From the IMG/VR virus record IMGVR_UViG_3300030329_001304, positions 1 to 20,407 of that record: a stretch of 20,407 nt of DNA; one strand, written 5' to 3'. The notes below the pieces were generated by a model. The model ran no database searches and was not told where the DNA came from. It saw nothing but the letters and a program-made list of their open reading frames with translations. Below are positions 12,401 to 19,941 of the stretch, piece after piece. The translations under genes were made by a program, and so were the position numbers. This stretch comes from a virus. The first letter of the stretch is position 1. Every line of letters starts with the position of its first letter.

Positions 12401-14346
12401 TGCGTCTTAATAAAGCTGGATATTTAGGTATAGGTACAACTAATCCTTTAGCACCATTACACGTGTATAAAGCTGATGGATGGAGTACTGGTCAAAACTG
12501 GATGCAATGGATACAAAATGCAGAAGCAACTGACGATTCTAACTATGGATTAAGAATATCTGCTGGTTCTACTGGAAATGACACAGCTTTCTTTGTTCAA
12601 GACCACGATGCTTCTAATGATTACTTTGTTATTCGTGGCGACGGTGATGTCGGTATAGGCACAACATCACCCGCCAGAAAGTTAGAAGTTAATTATGGTT
12701 CAAGTTCTGGTTATATGAGAATCGTTGGTCAAAGTAAAAGTTTGCTTTTAGGCCAAGATAGTGTAGGAGCAGCTATTTATCAAGAAGATAATGCTCCAAT
12801 GTATTTTGCTACCAATAATGCTGAACGTATGCGTATTTTAGCTGATGGTAAAGTAGGTATAGGCACAACTGGACCTGATGGTAAGTTAGAGATTATTGGT
12901 TCAAATGGTACTGTTAGCCAAACTCCTGAGAGTGATGCAGAAGAATTAGTAATAAGAAATAATCATAGAGCAGGTATATCTATACTATCTAGTGAGTCAT
13001 CTGGTAGGGGTGGATATATAGTATTTGGTGGTGCAACAGATAGTAATGCTGCTAACATACATCACGATTTTGATAGTAAAGAATTTTCTTTCCAAGGACA
13101 AAATCCATCTATGGAATTACGTTTTGCTAGTGCTAATAACGTAGAAGCTATGCGTATAGATACATCACAGAATGTAGGTATAGGCACAGATTCACCAGCC
13201 TATAAATTAGATGTAGTTGGAACAACCCAATTATCAGGTAATACAGTTATAACAGGTACACTCGCAACGACAGGGGTAGCTACATTAGGAAATAATTCTG
13301 TAACTAATACACAGAGTGCAGGAGATAATTCAACAAAAATAGCTACAACAGAATTTGTAACTGCGGCTTTGGCAGCAGGAGGATATGGTAATGTTACTAA
13401 AGTAGGAACCCCTGCAAACAACCAAATAGGTGTATGGACTGGTGACGGTACTATTGAAGGTGATACTAACTTTACTTATGACGGAACTGATTTAACCATA
13501 GGTAACTCTGGTAAACTAAAAGTAGTTAATGCTTCTAGTAATTATTGGGCTATATATAATCAATCTAATGGTAAGATGAGAATAGACCAAGGCACTACAC
13601 AAAGAGTACTTGCCTCATCTGGAGAGTTTCAATTTGCTAATGATATTATAATTGATAATGATTTAATAATTAATACTTCTTCACAACTTGCTAGTGGTAG
13701 AGCTACTGTATTAGACACTGCTAACCCTCAATTGACACTTGCTTATGACGGTTCTAATTATGTAACACACCAATACACTAGCGCAGGTAATTATAAAATT
13801 ATTACAGCAGGAGGTAATAGATACATAGATATAGAATCTAACTATTTAAACATAGGAACTGGACAAGATGTAGATATTAGACTTCAATTTAATGCTAATA
13901 CTAGTGTAGGTTATCAATACTGGATGGAAGATGAAGGTAGGTTTGACTTTTTAAGTGGTTCTACTAGTATGGCTTCATTAGACACTACTGGCCTAACTGT
14001 AACAGGCACAGTAAGCGCTACAGCGAAAAGCTTTAATATAGCACATCCCCTATATAAAGATAAGAGACTAGTGCATGGGTCTTTAGAAGGCCCTGAGCAT
14101 GGTATATATATCAGAGGCACTATAGAGGCAATAGAAGGGTGCGAAATAGAGCTTCCTGAGTACTGGAGTGCTATGTGTGAGGACTATACAGTGCAACTGA
14201 CGCCTCATGGGCCTTACACAGTCTTTATTAGAGAAAAGCAAAAGGATAAAGTTATGGTAGGTTGTTCAAGTAAAAATTACAAATTTGATTATTATATTGT
14301 TGGTTCAAGGACTGACGAAACTTTAGAGGTGGTACAGGATGCCTAG
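9445..14346 (+). CDS. Giant fibre protein 1 (1633 aa)
   Basis: Low-complexity Ser/Thr/Gly/Asn-rich beta protein of the marine-virus fibre type. Motifs in order: repeated fibre modules with NST(K/R)(I/V)ATT(A/E)(F/Y)V at about 450-459, 715-725 and 1295-1305 (Phage_fiber_2-like); two ENTN...IRFY modules (from about 329 and 785); five (V/L)GIGT(T/D)xP repeats at residues 870, 993, 1068, 1136 and 1243, most preceded by a MR-containing strand; and a C-terminal domain of about 107 residues (1527-1633) beginning AKSFNIAHPL and containing HGSLEGPEHGIYIRGT, known at the ends of fibre proteins from marine phages. Role: host-binding fibre or appendage, probably trimeric. No SD precedes ATG 9445. It overlaps the next gene by 8 bases, with AGAGGTGG as that gene's SD. 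It follows the capsid gene directly, which is unusual for a tail fibre, so a head fibre is possible. Confidence 0.8.
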   Translation: MARYTKVLKSLAHNAVGSKRIEAVSTSGSSISSLTYVPGSYHYVATQSNGTNITGNSQNLFGNQIKLSGSSAGGVQLYEATSNGSNYLQLNAPAAITTNFVLTLPNGPPSTSGYALVSTDAGVMSWSAFSGGNTYITGLAYAPSTQKITATLSDSSTVVQSPSLEEFGDSISIKGTNEGHVDLYEKAVNGSAYVSLRAPVDMGTNPSYIISLPVADGTTGQVMARGSGGQLTWVNNDDANYYVTGGTYDSSNDEIDFSGTTGFPAFSVDTSDFAKGSIAGASTYVPYFTAASALTGTNTFRWDNANGFLTLSNATASTVTHTGHPLLVLENTNADAFPAGIKLYKNSASSAANDLIGLIRFYANDNAGTPAEEEYARIEGEVESSTAGAEIGKLSFYTVNNGTRARRLWMSGATTTINSNTEITGTLSTTGVATLGNNSVTNTQSAGNDSTRIATTAFVSTAVDNAVASSSQYYNTFYNSSQGLVGSARLQTDASNNIILSGASNIAKTAADFQSTLGVSGALTVSGNSSLKGTLGVASTTTLSGATTIEAATDIIGNLTIKDGGYATPMWKMTATQGAGKVAMIDSGSNVSTPQFFPILQLHNEAQDVDPGGGGAVVYADMPTIHFRKLGPRNAVNSANTTAGFRFLASGLSTAAATTTQKQFLVYTYQPDESTGTPSEIAKLDSTGIFTATTFAGELDGTISSTTTATTQSASNNSTKVATTAYVDAAVSAGGGGTIGGSIADNQVAFGATTADSIEGSDNFTYDGTDLSLTSATSNKPVFTLENTNSDDAPAFLDFKKNVADGQQAASDTLGQIRFYGKDSANNLDSFVDMYVQSPTITSTSENGALFMRTRAAGTMTQTLTLNAGNVGIGTTAPARKLHVYSGSNGYAARFEDGIELDGTNVQLLGYGQGNLWLMGNSGNPKLTLGYSHNWDFAVSLRYLRGATTGSSYVGDGEFRLGQTDKNNANYDHGITSFYVSGSEAMRLNKAGYLGIGTTNPLAPLHVYKADGWSTGQNWMQWIQNAEATDDSNYGLRISAGSTGNDTAFFVQDHDASNDYFVIRGDGDVGIGTTSPARKLEVNYGSSSGYMRIVGQSKSLLLGQDSVGAAIYQEDNAPMYFATNNAERMRILADGKVGIGTTGPDGKLEIIGSNGTVSQTPESDAEELVIRNNHRAGISILSSESSGRGGYIVFGGATDSNAANIHHDFDSKEFSFQGQNPSMELRFASANNVEAMRIDTSQNVGIGTDSPAYKLDVVGTTQLSGNTVITGTLATTGVATLGNNSVTNTQSAGDNSTKIATTEFVTAALAAGGYGNVTKVGTPANNQIGVWTGDGTIEGDTNFTYDGTDLTIGNSGKLKVVNASSNYWAIYNQSNGKMRIDQGTTQRVLASSGEFQFANDIIIDNDLIINTSSQLASGRATVLDTANPQLTLAYDGSNYVTHQYTSAGNYKIITAGGNRYIDIESNYLNIGTGQDVDIRLQFNANTSVGYQYWMEDEGRFDFLSGSTSMASLDTTGLTVTGTVSATAKSFNIAHPLYKDKRLVHGSLEGPEHGIYIRGTIEAIEGCEIELPEYWSAMCEDYTVQLTPHGPYTVFIREKQKDKVMVGCSSKNYKFDYYIVGSRTDETLEVVQDA
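10714..10821 (+). repeat. Fibre module repeat, copy 1
   Basis: 108 bases encoding residues 424-459 (TGTLSTTGVATLGNNS...ATTAFV). Pairs with 13252-13359 without any indel: I count 31 of 36 residues identical but about 28 of 108 bases different, mostly synonymous, so this is an old, maintained duplication. Confidence 0.85.
12052..13200 (+). repeat. Five GIGTT-type fibre repeats
   Basis: Copies of (V/L)-G-I-G-T-(T/D)-x-P begin at 12052, 12421, 12646, 12850 and 13171. The DNA word GGTATAGGCACA is conserved in four copies (GGTATAGGTACA in the one at 12421). Spacing is uneven (204 to 369 bases), so inserted beta modules of different size sit between them. A related GLGTTSP copy occurs in fibre protein 2 near 14800. 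Confidence 0.85.
13252..13359 (+). repeat. Fibre module repeat, copy 2
   Basis: Second copy of the 108-base module at 10714-10821, encoding residues 1270-1305 (TGTLATTGVATLGNNS...ATTEFV). Both copies are followed further down by other fibre material, so the duplication covers at least this core. Confidence 0.85.
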
Positions 14347-17300
14347 TGCAACTGATGTATACATAACACCTGCCAGTAGAAAGATTGAATGGTATCAGAG
14401 TAGTGCGGTAAAAGCAGAGATAAGTGGTTCTGGTGGAGATTTATATGTTTCAGGTTCTGGAGATTTACAATTAGACGCAGAAGGTAATAATATTAATTTA
14501 CGCTCTGCTGGAGTTAAATGGGGTGCAATGAATAATAACAACGCTTACTGGGATTTTGATGGTAATGCAGGTAGCTCTTATCTTAGATTTATTCCGTGGA
14601 ATAGTGGTGCCGGTACAACTGCATATACTTACTGGGGAGATACAACACACGACCAAAATATTATTATACAGGGTGCAGGTGGCGGCGGTAACAACGAGAC
14701 AACACTAGCAAACAACTTTTTTAAACAGAAAGACGGCGCTGGTAATACAGACACCTATATTCAAGCAGGTGGAGATTCTTATATTCTTAATCAGTTCGGA
14801 TTAGGTACAACCTCACCTACTAAACAGTTACACGTGCAAGGAGCTATAGCAGTATCTGGAGCAGAGTCTGGTGGCAACTCAGGTTATGGTAATTCTTTTT
14901 ATCAATACAATCAGTCAGGCGCTCAAACTTTGCGTTTATATTCAGATTCTAGAGGTGTTTCAGGTGGTAAAAGACAACACATATACGCAACAGCAAGATT
15001 AAATATAGAATCTACTGAGCATATGGGAATAGGTCCATCTACATCAGGAGAATATTTACATTTATATTCCGCAGCTACAGCCCATATGTATTTAGATGCT
15101 GGTGGTGATTTTCAATTTAGAGATGCAGATGATAGTAGTGCAGTTAGAATGAGGTTGGCTTCCGCAGATGGTGCTTTGGGAGTTGCTGGATTAATAACAG
15201 CATCTGGTGGTGCAACTATAGCTTCCTCTCAAAATTTTACAATGGGAGGTCAGGCAACTAGTGATATTTTAATTAGTACAGACGCTTCGTCCGTTTCAGA
15301 CACTGTATTAGTTACGGCAGGATATGTAAATGCTCACGCTGGAGGAGGAGGAGGAGGTACGATTGCTGGTTCTCTTTCCGACAATTATATTCCTATCGGT
15401 AGTGCTGCTAATACAGTATCTAACTTCGTTTTAGGTTTAACAGAGGATGATTCTATTTATATAGGGACTGACCCTTCTGCTACAACAAACTCAGCTGGTA
15501 ACAACACAAGTTTAGGTATAAACGCTTTAGCTGCTATAACTACGGCTGATGATAATACTGCTATAGGTTATAGGTCATTGTACACACTCAATACTGGAAT
15601 TAATAACGTAGCTGTAGGAAGTAATGCTGGAAGTGGTGTAACCACAGGAGGACAAAACACAGTTATTGGTAAGGAAGCAGGAGTGAGTGTTGGTACACAT
15701 AGTCACAATACTTATGTTGGTTATAATGCTGCTATTTATCATTCAGGAGATAATAACGTAGGTTTAGGAAGTAATGCTCTACGAACTGGTTCTAATGATT
15801 ACAATGTAGCTGTAGGAATGTCTGCTATGACTAAAGTGTCCGGTGGAGCTGGAGGAGTAGCTGTAGGTTTCCAATCTGGGTACCATCCAACTGGGAATTA
15901 CAATACTTGGTTAGGATACAACGCTGGATTTGGTAGTAGTGCAGCTTCGTCTCAAGCTGCTTATACTAATGTAGGTATAGGCAAAGAAGCTCTAATGTCT
16001 ATTACAAATGGATATGATAATACAGCTGTGGGTGTATTGGCAGGTGCAACCCTTACAACAGGATATTACAATACTTATATAGGTAAGGCAGCTGGGTCAG
16101 GTGCTACTACTGCGGCTCATAGTAATGTAGGTATAGGATTATCTGCATTATCTTCTGCTCATGGAGCAGGTAACGTGGCTATTGGTAGAGGTGCACTCAG
16201 CAATACTACAGATGCTAATCAGGTTGCAGTAGGATATAGTGCTTTAGAATCTAATACAGCTGGAGAGAAAAATACTGCTGTAGGTTATAATGCACTTACA
16301 GCAAACACTACTGGTAATTATAATACTGCTATGGGACACCAAGCACTTGATGCTAATGTTCATGGATATTATAATGTAGCTATTGGATATCAAGCTTTGA
16401 CTGCTAGTAATGCTGCTGATACTACTGGTGGTAATACTGCTGTAGGTGGATATATGGCTTTAGGGTCTGTCACTCAAGGTATCCGTAATAATGCTTTTGG
16501 TCATTCTGCTGGACACACTTTAACTACAGGTAATTATAATGATTATATGGGGTATTCAGCTGGATATGAAAATGTTCATGGAGATTATAATGTAGGAATA
16601 GGAAGGTCAGCTTTAGAAAAGAATGCGCCGGGAGACGGTGCAGGTAAAAATGTAGGAGTAGGTGCTTTTGCAGGTAGAGGAGGAGCGACACATGCTATGA
16701 CAGGTAGTGTGTTTATTGGTTATGCTTCTGGATATTATACTACTGGTAATGCTAATGTAGCAGTAGGGTATGGTGCATTGGAAGGAGGTTCTTCTACTTA
16801 TTCAGCTACTAAAAATGTAGCTATTGGTTATCAAGCTTTGAAGAGTGCTACTACTGCTGAGAATATTGTTGCTATAGGTTATTTAGCTGGTGATGCTCAG
16901 ACTACTGATGACGAAGGTTCTATTTACATCGGAAGTTCGGCTGGAGGTTCAGATTATGGTACTAACAGAAATATATTTATTGGTTTTGATGCTGGTAATA
17001 AAAATACAACAGGGGCTAACAATTTAGCTATAGGGCATAAAGCTTTAGAAGATATGGTTAGTGGTATACATAACGTAGCCATTGGTCGTGAAGCAGGAAA
17101 AGAATTAACAGGTAATCAAAATGTTGCCTTAGGTACTTTTGCTCTGCAAGACCGTGTAGCAGGATATTATAATACAGTTGTTGGTGACCAAGCTATGAGA
17201 GATAGTACTGCTGGAGATAAAAACGTTATATTAGGAACTTCAGCTATGGGTAATGATACTGTGGGAACTGGCGGTGGTGAAAACGTTGTAGCAGGTTTTG

Positions 17301-19483
17301 CTGCACTTAGAAAAAACACAGGTCAATATAATGTAGTTGTAGGCTCAGAGGCTGCTACTGCTGCTACTGCACTAGGTAATTCAGTTGTCATAGGTAGACA
17401 GGCTATGGGAGGTGCAGCAGCTACAGGTGATGAGAACGTAGCAATAGGTTATTTATCAATGCTTGATAATACTTCAGGTCTTCGTAACACAGCTATAGGA
17501 GCTTATGCTGCAACAGGTAGCACAACTGGACAAGACAATGTAGCTGTAGGTCATTCAGCCTTACAAGAAAATCAAGAAGGTGACGATATGGTTGCTATTG
17601 GTAGATATGCAGCGTATAATACAAACCCCACAGCAGGTACTGGAGACTCAGTAGCAATAGGAAGCTCAGCAGCTTTTACTAATACAACAGGTGTGCAGAA
17701 TGTAGTAATAGGTAGAAGAGCTGCTTATAGTGGTACTAGTGCTAATAATCTTGTAGTAATAGGTAGAGAAGCTGGAGAAAAAATAACAACTGGTTCAAGT
17801 AATGTTGCGATTGGTGGACGAGCTGGTTACAACATCACTAAAGGAGCTGAAAATGTAATGATTGGTCAAAATGCTGGATACAATTATGCTGGTACTACCT
17901 CTGGAGTTTATGGTGCTTTTGGGGTTTTCGTAGGACATGCTGCTGGTTATGCTGTAACGGGTGGACATTCTTATGGTTCTGTGATGGCTATAGGTCATCA
18001 ACCTATGTATAATGCTACTGGAGCTAAAAAGACAATAGCTATTGGTCAATCTGCGGTGGTTAGTGGTACTAATGTTGAAGAAACTGTAGCTTTAGGTAAT
18101 GGAGCAGGTGCATATGCTAATGCAACAGGTAGTGTATATGTAGGTAACAAAGCTGGTTTTAGGTCTTCTGGTAATTATAATGTAGTTGTAGGGTATCAAG
18201 CTTTATCAGGTGCTTCGTCGGGGACAGGTTTTGGAACAGCACATAACAACGTAGCAATAGGATATCAATCTATGCTTAATGTAACTAGTGGTGGAGAAAA
18301 CGTAACTATTGGAGACCAAGCTGGTTATGGTATAACTACCGCAGACTATTGTGTTGCTGTAGGTTCAGACGCATTACGCAATGTGACGACTGGTTTTGGT
18401 AACATAGGTATAGGTCGGTACGCTGGAGCTTCTTTAGCAACAGACCAATATACTATAGCTATAGGAAGTAGTGCTGCACAAGATGCTACAACTTCAGAAT
18501 CAGTTATAATAGGACAAAACGCAGGATATAGTTTGACAGGAGACCAAAATATAGCTATAGGTAAAAGTTCACTATTTACTGCTACAAGTGCTGGCAGTAA
18601 TATATCTATAGGTGTTAATGCTGGTAACGCACATACTACTGGGGACGATAATGTATTTATAGGAACTAGCGCAGGTAAAGCAAGCACTACCGCAGCTGGT
18701 AACATAGCCATAGGTAAAGATGCTATGAAAATTGGTGCTCAAACTTCTAGCGACGGTGGTCAAAATACTGTAGTAGGATATGCAGGATATGTCGACGGAA
18801 CTGGTCTACGTAACGTTGTTTTAGGTTATCGTGCAGCATACACAGCTACATCAGCAAACTCGAATGTTAATATAGGATATGAAGCAGGTCAAAAGAATAC
18901 CACAGGTGATGGTAATATTTTTATCGGTAATAAAGCAGGACCATCTTCTACATCCACTGCTTCTAATGAACTCTATATACACAACGACGAGGGAACTCCA
19001 CTTATCAAAGGTGACTTTAGTTCACCATCTTTAACAGTTAACGGTGATTTAGGAGTTACAGGTTCTTTATCAGTCACTGGTTCGACACTAGCAGTTCAAA
19101 AATCAATAAAGAATGACATTGCCGGTAATCACACAATATCAGATAGTTACAGTCATTATATGGCTACAGCTGATAATCAAGGTACTGCTACTTGTACAAT
19201 AACTTGTCCAGCTAGTCCTTCAATAGGTGATGAATATTTCATAGTAGCACAATGTATATATGCCTCTGCTATGCCTAGTAATGCTTTAGTTCAAATAACT
19301 CCTAATACAGGTCAAACAATAAATCAAGCAGTCAATGCTGGTAGTAACATTGCTCTACATCAAGTAAGTTCTGGTACTGGAGCTGGTGGACAACCACTTG
19401 TAAGTTATAAAACAGCTCATTTAATTTGTGTTGATACTGGTCAATGGGTATTGACTGTAAGTGACGTAGGACCTACATCTTAG
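14339..19483 (+). CDS. Giant fibre protein 2 with AIG-repeat solenoid (1714 aa)
   Basis: ATG 14339 overlaps the end of fibre 1 and has the SD AGAGGTGG about 5 bases upstream. Residues 1-340 are fibre-like beta modules, including GLGTTSPTKQLHVQG (about 154-168) and LYSAATAHMYLDAGGDFQFR. A Gly-rich hinge (AHAGGGGGGTIAGS, about 333-346) leads to a long solenoid at about 388-1534 with some 66 copies of N(T/V)-(A/V)-(I/V)-G-xx-A-(L/G), mean period 17-18 residues. This resembles the left-handed beta-roll repeat of YadA/Hep_Hag adhesin heads. The end (about 1535-1714) has ELYIHNDEGTPLIKGDF, LTVNGDLGVTGSLSVTG and a compact beta domain with a few cysteines (CTITCP). Probably a trimeric adhesion fibre working with fibre 1; which part attaches to the particle is unknown. 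No breaks in the frame despite the repeats. Confidence 0.8.
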   Translation: MPSATDVYITPASRKIEWYQSSAVKAEISGSGGDLYVSGSGDLQLDAEGNNINLRSAGVKWGAMNNNNAYWDFDGNAGSSYLRFIPWNSGAGTTAYTYWGDTTHDQNIIIQGAGGGGNNETTLANNFFKQKDGAGNTDTYIQAGGDSYILNQFGLGTTSPTKQLHVQGAIAVSGAESGGNSGYGNSFYQYNQSGAQTLRLYSDSRGVSGGKRQHIYATARLNIESTEHMGIGPSTSGEYLHLYSAATAHMYLDAGGDFQFRDADDSSAVRMRLASADGALGVAGLITASGGATIASSQNFTMGGQATSDILISTDASSVSDTVLVTAGYVNAHAGGGGGGTIAGSLSDNYIPIGSAANTVSNFVLGLTEDDSIYIGTDPSATTNSAGNNTSLGINALAAITTADDNTAIGYRSLYTLNTGINNVAVGSNAGSGVTTGGQNTVIGKEAGVSVGTHSHNTYVGYNAAIYHSGDNNVGLGSNALRTGSNDYNVAVGMSAMTKVSGGAGGVAVGFQSGYHPTGNYNTWLGYNAGFGSSAASSQAAYTNVGIGKEALMSITNGYDNTAVGVLAGATLTTGYYNTYIGKAAGSGATTAAHSNVGIGLSALSSAHGAGNVAIGRGALSNTTDANQVAVGYSALESNTAGEKNTAVGYNALTANTTGNYNTAMGHQALDANVHGYYNVAIGYQALTASNAADTTGGNTAVGGYMALGSVTQGIRNNAFGHSAGHTLTTGNYNDYMGYSAGYENVHGDYNVGIGRSALEKNAPGDGAGKNVGVGAFAGRGGATHAMTGSVFIGYASGYYTTGNANVAVGYGALEGGSSTYSATKNVAIGYQALKSATTAENIVAIGYLAGDAQTTDDEGSIYIGSSAGGSDYGTNRNIFIGFDAGNKNTTGANNLAIGHKALEDMVSGIHNVAIGREAGKELTGNQNVALGTFALQDRVAGYYNTVVGDQAMRDSTAGDKNVILGTSAMGNDTVGTGGGENVVAGFAALRKNTGQYNVVVGSEAATAATALGNSVVIGRQAMGGAAATGDENVAIGYLSMLDNTSGLRNTAIGAYAATGSTTGQDNVAVGHSALQENQEGDDMVAIGRYAAYNTNPTAGTGDSVAIGSSAAFTNTTGVQNVVIGRRAAYSGTSANNLVVIGREAGEKITTGSSNVAIGGRAGYNITKGAENVMIGQNAGYNYAGTTSGVYGAFGVFVGHAAGYAVTGGHSYGSVMAIGHQPMYNATGAKKTIAIGQSAVVSGTNVEETVALGNGAGAYANATGSVYVGNKAGFRSSGNYNVVVGYQALSGASSGTGFGTAHNNVAIGYQSMLNVTSGGENVTIGDQAGYGITTADYCVAVGSDALRNVTTGFGNIGIGRYAGASLATDQYTIAIGSSAAQDATTSESVIIGQNAGYSLTGDQNIAIGKSSLFTATSAGSNISIGVNAGNAHTTGDDNVFIGTSAGKASTTAAGNIAIGKDAMKIGAQTSSDGGQNTVVGYAGYVDGTGLRNVVLGYRAAYTATSANSNVNIGYEAGQKNTTGDGNIFIGNKAGPSSTSTASNELYIHNDEGTPLIKGDFSSPSLTVNGDLGVTGSLSVTGSTLAVQKSIKNDIAGNHTISDSYSHYMATADNQGTATCTITCPASPSIGDEYFIVAQCIYASAMPSNALVQITPNTGQTINQAVNAGSNIALHQVSSGTGAGGQPLVSYKTAHLICVDTGQWVLTVSDVGPTS
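15500..18940 (+). repeat. About 66 AIG solenoid repeats in fibre protein 2
   Basis: In-frame protein repeat with consensus N-[TV]-[AV]-[IV]-G-x-x-A-[LGAM] followed by a variable 7-20-residue loop often containing TTG, NTTG or TAG. Counted by eye: 66. Codons differ between copies, so nucleotide identity is low and the array is not a simple tandem DNA repeat. Confidence 0.85.
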
Positions 19484-19500
19484 AGAAACCTTTATATACT
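19483..19500 (+). promoter_or_regulatory. Archaeal TATA promoter, class B (second copy)
   Basis: GAGAAACCTTTATATACT with the TATA core at 19490-19498; the leading G is the last base of the fibre 2 stop codon. Strongly similar to 5209-5227, including downstream ATCA and TTAAT bases. Predicted transcript start is near 19521. It should drive the small beta protein at 19566 and the adhesin-like gene at 19942. Confidence 0.78.
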
Positions 19501-19532
19501 ATCAACGATTAATTTTATAATATATACAACGT

Positions 19533-19562
19533 ATGGCATCGAGCCAGCGAAGTGAGGTATAA
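19533..19562 (+). CDS. Nine-codon upstream ORF
   Basis: ATG-GCA-TCG ... GTA-TAA encodes MASSQRSEV and ends 3 bases before ATG 19566, in the same frame. The ORF contains the SD (GAGGT, 19554-19558) of the downstream gene. It may be a short leader peptide that tunes translation, or a decayed N-terminus cut off by TAA. It could equally be chance; the placement is the only evidence. Confidence 0.3.
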   Translation: MASSQRSEV

Positions 19563-19565
19563 TAT

Positions 19566-19937
19566 ATGGCAAATTTTAAATCAGCAATACTAACCACAGG
19601 CACATACACAGGAACTTCTACTTCTCAAGTAGCTTTGATAGTGCCCGTGGATGTCAAAAATGAGGACCGTTTATCATTTCAATTTATAAATAATGATACT
19701 ACACCTAGCAATACAGATACCCTAAAAGTATTTGGTAGACTAGCCACCACATCTGGTACTCTTGGAGCAACCAGTGAAGGATGGACACAGATAGGTGACG
19801 ATGTTGTAGTGAGTGGTTCATCGAGCTCATTAAAGTCAATTTCAACAACTGGCTTATATTGGGTTGGTGTAACAATAAACCCTACTGCTACACACGCTTC
19901 CTTATCTCATGACTGGTCAATGCTTAGACAGGCATAA
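19566..19937 (+). CDS. Small beta-rich protein (123 aa), probably structural
   Basis: ATG 19566 has SD GAGGT at 19554-19558, 7-base spacer. The protein is Ser/Thr-rich with alternating beta segments (SQVALIVPVDVKNEDRLSFQ, LYWVGVTINP) and has no cysteine, no signal peptide and no membrane helix. A single compact beta-sandwich domain is plausible. No family recognised. Its position between giant fibres and an adhesin-like gene, under a structural-class promoter, suggests a minor fibre, adaptor or receptor-binding accessory. The next gene starts 4 bases after its stop, so the two are co-transcribed. Confidence 0.65.
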   Translation: MANFKSAILTTGTYTGTSTSQVALIVPVDVKNEDRLSFQFINNDTTPSNTDTLKVFGRLATTSGTLGATSEGWTQIGDDVVVSGSSSSLKSISTTGLYWVGVTINPTATHASLSHDWSMLRQA

Positions 19938-19941
19938 GTAG

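Noticed and set aside
11740-13480. Repeated NFTYDGTDL segments (near 11735 and 13470) as a mobile element or recent insertion
   Set aside because: They are short fibre strand motifs with differing codons; no target duplication or inverted ends were seen.
14339-14346. Frameshift splitting one giant fibre gene into two
   Set aside because: The first protein ends in a recognisable complete C-terminal domain, and the second has its own SD and ATG, so two coupled genes are more likely.
15500-18940. CRISPR array or tandem DNA repeat
   Set aside because: The periodicity is at protein level with varied codons and unequal spacing; it lies in one uninterrupted frame.
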